Made by a program: the position numbers and the translations under genes
Part shown: one piece after another, positions 7,478-9,839 of the stretch
Numbering within the stretch: the stretch's first letter is position 1
Layout of the letters: every line of letters begins with the position of its first letter
Notes under the pieces: generated by a model
The model's input: the letters and a program-made list of their open reading frames with translations, nothing else
Told to the model about the DNA's origin: nothing
Databases searched by the model: none
Assembly (NCBI GenBank): GCA_021850405.1
Contig: JAJZMA010000093.1
Location: forward strand, 1 to 9,839
DNA from: a bacterium
Lineage (GTDB): Bacteria > Chloroflexota > Dormibacteria > Aeolococcales > Aeolococcaceae
Reading direction: 5' to 3'
DNA: 9,839 nt

Positions 7478-7497
7478 GGAGCGCTATCAGGCGCTCC
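7478..7497. repeat. Perfect hairpin overlapping a direct repeat
   Basis: GGAGCGC and GCGCTCC form a perfect 7-base-pair stem with the six-base loop TATCAG. The loop and stem edge contain GCTATCAG (7483-7490), which also occurs at 7466-7473, 17 bases earlier. No T-run follows on either strand, so it is not an intrinsic terminator. A regulator-binding site or RNA structure upstream of the methyltransferase promoter is possible. Confidence 0.45.
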
Positions 7498-7838
7498 AGG
7501 GCCCCAGGTGTGGATGGACAGCTCCGCAGGCTCGTAAGCCATGGCCCGTTTGCGGGCACATCGGCTCGCAAAGGGAGAAAGGTGGCAAAGGCATTGATGC
7601 AGCTGGGCGGCCCCAGAGGCCGAAGTGCAGGAGGTTGCGGGGTGTCATGGAAACATCCCCCTTGCTGGCCAGGTCTGCATCCTTCCCACTCGCGAAGGCT
7701 TACGGGCTGGAAGCAGCTGGGAGAGGAGCGCGGCGGGTGATGTAAGCCGGGGCAGGCAGACACTGCGGTCCCAGCGGCTTCCCGGTTCCATATTCGCGCC
7801 AGCAGCTCCCTGCCCGGGAGAAGGCGTCCAGAGTCTCC

Positions 7839-7862
7839 CCTGCCTGCCTGCCTGCCTGCCTG
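7839..7862 (+). repeat. CCTG tetranucleotide microsatellite, six copies
   Basis: Six uninterrupted CCTG units lie about 229 bases upstream of the permease start. A second run of three units lies at 7908-7919. Neither is inside a gene that I can support. Tetranucleotide runs are prone to slipped-strand copy-number change. Confidence 0.85.
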
Positions 7863-7907
7863 TTCCTCCCTCCGCTACAGCCGGTCTGCTGCATTCCCTT
7901 GCCATGC

Positions 7908-7919
7908 CCTGCCTGCCTG
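7908..7919 (+). repeat. CCTG tetranucleotide run, three copies
   Basis: Three uninterrupted CCTG units, 45 bases downstream of the six-copy run and in the same orientation. Confidence 0.7.
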
Positions 7920-8090
7920 TGATCCACATCGCCTTCCCTGCGAGACTCCCCATCAGAAGGGAGCATCACGGCCAGCAGGCTTCTCCTTTGGGAATGCTCT
8001 TGCCAAGGCAGGGAGCCGGATGCAAGATTACGGGGCGCCAACCGGCTGGGTGAAACTTGTTAAACTGTTACCCGTTACCTTGATGCATAT

Positions 8091-8954
8091 ATGGATATAG
8101 TCGCCGCCCCCTCCAGATCCTCCCGGATCCGCTCCGGGATCATGACCTCCGTCACGGGCGGCAGGCCCTTTTCCCAATACCTTGAGCTGATCCGGGAGCT
8201 GGCCATCACCCAGTTCAAGCTCAAGTACACTGGCTCCCTGCTGGGCTACGTCTGGTCGCTGGCCAAGCCACTCATGATGTTTGGCATCATGTACTTTGTC
8301 TTTGCCCGACTCCTGAAAATTGGAGCCGGCGTCCAGGATTTTCCCCTTCAGTTGCTACTCGCCATAGTGCTGTACACCTTCTTTTCAGAAGCAACCTCTG
8401 GCTCGGTAAGTGCAATTGTCTCCAATGGTGGTCTTATCCAGAGGGCATCATTTCCACGCTCTGTCCTCATCATAGCCACGTCGATGACCGCACTCATGAC
8501 CTTCCTTATCAACACCAGCCTCATCATCATCATCGCCGCCGCAGGGGGTGCCATCCACCTTGGCCTGCGCAGCCTATGGGCAATTCCGCTCCTGCTGGAG
8601 CTGTATGTGATCATCATCGGAGCATCCCTTATCCTCTCCTCCCTTTTTGTCTTCTACCGCGATGTGGGACATATCTGGGAAGTCATCTCCCTCATCATCA
8701 TGTACGCCTCAGCCATCATGTATCCAGTGACCTATATCTCGCACCTGCACCACTTTGGAACCATCCTTTCCCTCAACCCAATACTGCAGATCATTGAAGA
8801 TATGCGCCATGCCCTGATCACTCCAACTGTCCCATGGACAGCCTCCATAACTGGCCACCTCTTCTTTGTTCCCTACCTGCTTTCAGTGCTGCTCCTTGTC
8901 GTTGGCATATTTGTCTTCAGCAAGATGTCCCCCCACTTTGCGGAAAACGTGTGA
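8091..8954 (+). CDS. wzm: Polysaccharide ABC exporter permease (Wzm type)
   Basis: A 287-residue ABC-2 type membrane subunit that forms the channel for export of a lipid-linked polysaccharide across the cytoplasmic membrane. The family features are present in order: a cytoplasmic amphipathic helix before the first membrane span (QFKLKYTGSLLGYVWSLAKP, 41-60), six hydrophobic spans at about 56-75, 85-103, 125-150, 161-188, 193-214 and 255-276, the segment GGLIQRASFPRSVL (113-126), the YRDVGHIW motif (189-196), the NPILQIIEDMRHAL segment (229-242) and the terminal FAENV. Length fits the family. Neither the ATG at 8091 nor the internal ATG at 8142 has a clear ribosome binding site; 8091 is the longer option, and conservation only begins near residue 25, so 8142 cannot be excluded. 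The ATPase gene overlaps the 3' end by four bases, so the two subunits are translationally coupled. Teichoic-acid exporters (TagG) belong to the same family. Confidence 0.9.
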   Translation: MDIVAAPSRSSRIRSGIMTSVTGGRPFSQYLELIRELAITQFKLKYTGSLLGYVWSLAKPLMMFGIMYFVFARLLKIGAGVQDFPLQLLLAIVLYTFFSEATSGSVSAIVSNGGLIQRASFPRSVLIIATSMTALMTFLINTSLIIIIAAAGGAIHLGLRSLWAIPLLLELYVIIIGASLILSSLFVFYRDVGHIWEVISLIIMYASAIMYPVTYISHLHHFGTILSLNPILQIIEDMRHALITPTVPWTASITGHLFFVPYLLSVLLLVVGIFVFSKMSPHFAENV

Positions 8955-9839
8955 GTACCGCAATATCGGTAAAGGGGGTCACCAAGCGGTTCAGGATACC
9001 GCTGGATAAAAGCTCAACCCTCAAACACCGCATCACCCATCTCCGCAGCGCCAGCAGGTACAACGAGCTCCTGGCTGTCAACGACGTATCCTTCGATATA
9101 GAAGAAGGCTCATTTGTCGGAATCATCGGCCACAACGGCTCGGGCAAGAGCACCCTGCTCAAGATGCTCGCCGGCATATACCGGCCCAACCGCGGCAGCG
9201 TCACCTCCAACGGCCTCATCTCGCCTTTCCTGGAACTGGGCGTAGGCTTCAATCCGGAACTGACCGCGGTGGAAAACATCTATGTCAACGGCTCCATCCT
9301 GGGACTCACCCGGGCGCAGCTGAAAGAGCGCGTTGACAGCATCATAGACTTTGCCGAGGTGCGGCACCGTGCCAATGACAAACTCAAGAACTTCTCATCC
9401 GGCATGCAGGTGCGCCTGGCTTTCTCCGTTGCCATCCAGGCCGAGGCAAGCATCCTCCTCATGGACGAAGTGCTCGCTGTCGGAGATGCAAGCTTCCAGG
9501 AGAAGTGCTTTGAGGTGTTTGCAAGGTACAAGCGGGAAGGCAAGACGGTTGTCCTCGTAACCCACGACCTGGGCTCCATTGAAAACCACTGTGATCGTGC
9601 CATCCTGCTACACCATGGCAAGGTCGAAATGGATGCTGCACCTGGTGAGGTGGTCTCACGCTACAAAAAAATGGTGGGGCAAGGGCTGCCACTGGAAGAC
9701 TCGGCGCCAGAAACAGGGGCCACCACATCCGCACCTGCACCTGTAGACCTGGGTTCCCTCCCGTCCGAGACCAGATGGGGAACCCGGGAGGTTGAAATCA
9801 CCCATGTGGAGCTGCTCGACAGGGAGGGTGTGCCGTCTG
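8951..9839 (+). CDS. wzt: Polysaccharide ABC exporter ATPase with C-terminal extension (Wzt type), partial
   Basis: The nucleotide-binding subunit of the exporter, open to the window edge (296 codons seen). A GTG start overlaps the permease stop as GTGA. The N-terminus TKRFRIPLDKSSTLKHR is typical of the Wzt/TagH group. Walker A is GHNGSGKST at 60-68, the region FLELGVGFNPELTAVENIYVNG follows at 93-114, the ABC signature is FSSGMQ at 148-153, Walker B is ILLMDEVLAVGD at 168-179, and the switch histidine is H205 in VTHD. All catalytic residues appear intact. After about residue 242 comes an Ala/Pro/Thr-rich linker, then RWGTREVEITHVELLD from 275, which looks like the first strands of the Wzt C-terminal beta-sandwich. 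In E. coli O8/O9a that domain binds the modified chain end and licenses export. Most of the domain lies beyond the window, so its specificity cannot be judged. Confidence 0.92.
   Translation, partial: MSTAISVKGVTKRFRIPLDKSSTLKHRITHLRSASRYNELLAVNDVSFDIEEGSFVGIIGHNGSGKSTLLKMLAGIYRPNRGSVTSNGLISPFLELGVGFNPELTAVENIYVNGSILGLTRAQLKERVDSIIDFAEVRHRANDKLKNFSSGMQVRLAFSVAIQAEASILLMDEVLAVGDASFQEKCFEVFARYKREGKTVVLVTHDLGSIENHCDRAILLHHGKVEMDAAPGEVVSRYKKMVGQGLPLEDSAPETGATTSAPAPVDLGSLPSETRWGTREVEITHVELLDREGVPS

Larger units (their letters stand above)
7368..8090. other. 723-base non-coding region between the divergent polysaccharide blocks
   Basis: No open frame here gives a protein-like translation, although several frames are long. 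The region must hold promoters for both the minus-strand assembly genes and the plus-strand exporter. It contains an inverted repeat with a direct repeat (7466-7497), two looser inverted repeats (7744-7780 and 8014-8047), a six-copy and a three-copy CCTG run, and three GTTA repeats at 8059-8077 just before the permease start. No known riboswitch class could be recognised. Its length is large for an intergenic region, which leaves room for long leaders, a small RNA or a decayed element. Confidence 0.5.

Noticed and set aside
7551..7640. Cobalamin-type or other riboswitch
   Set aside because: A GGTGGCAAAGG stretch vaguely recalls a B12 element, but the conserved CCACTG core and surrounding helices are missing.
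7839..7919. CRISPR-like array
   Set aside because: The repeat unit is only four bases and has no spacers; it is a simple microsatellite. No cas genes are nearby.
7315..8053. Overlapping open frames on both strands across the divergent intergenic region
   Set aside because: Translations are rich in Arg, Cys, Trp and Pro, with no domain, no membrane pattern and no ribosome binding site. The CCTG run gives only a low-complexity Cys/Leu/Pro stretch. They are best explained as chance frames in GC-rich DNA.

Overview
The window looks like bacterial chromosome of moderately high GC content (judged by eye). Its main content is two divergent gene blocks for building and exporting a cell-surface polysaccharide. 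The exporter is the ABC-dependent type (Wzm/Wzt), and the Wzt carries an extension that begins like the carbohydrate-binding domain of O-antigen transporters. I cannot name the organism. The Wzm and Wzt sequences and the glycine-rich secreted protein look to me like those of Terrabacteria-type lineages (actinobacteria, Chloroflexota, candidate phyla). The RND-pump fragment at the left edge is more usual in diderms, but it may not belong to the same molecule.

Layout. Positions 1-121 (minus) encode an internal piece of an RND efflux pump that lacks its 5' part. It is joined abruptly to the 3' end of a gene for a secreted glycine-rich protein (start 689, minus). Positions 690-1305 hold nothing I can support beyond a possible promoter. 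Positions 1306-1725 (plus) encode an unrecognised charged protein of about 139 residues, followed by a small hairpin. Positions 1792-2082 (minus) look like the C-terminal remnant of a transposase. This left third is an accessory-type region: an orphan gene, a gene remnant and a chimeric junction.

Positions 2133-7367 (minus) form the assembly block, transcribed right to left. It starts with a SAM-dependent methyltransferase with an N-terminal helical region (TTG start, strong ribosome binding site). Seven bases later comes an 853-residue protein with two GT4 glycosyltransferase domains. After a 266-base gap comes a polytopic GT-C-like membrane protein. Positions 7368-8090 are a 723-base non-coding region between the divergent blocks. 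It contains a perfect hairpin with an overlapping direct repeat and a six-copy CCTG microsatellite. Positions 8091 to the right edge (plus) carry the exporter: the Wzm-type permease and, overlapping it by 4 bases, the Wzt-type ATPase, cut by the window end.

Working model (inference): the twin glycosyltransferase adds sugars to a lipid-linked chain on the cytoplasmic face, the methyltransferase may modify or cap the chain, and Wzt recognises the finished chain and drives export through Wzm. The GT-C-like protein may add residues on the outer face of the membrane. No complete new system is evident. The observations most worth checking are the left-edge chimeric junction, the twin GT4 protein with unequal active sites, and the tetranucleotide repeat upstream of the exporter.
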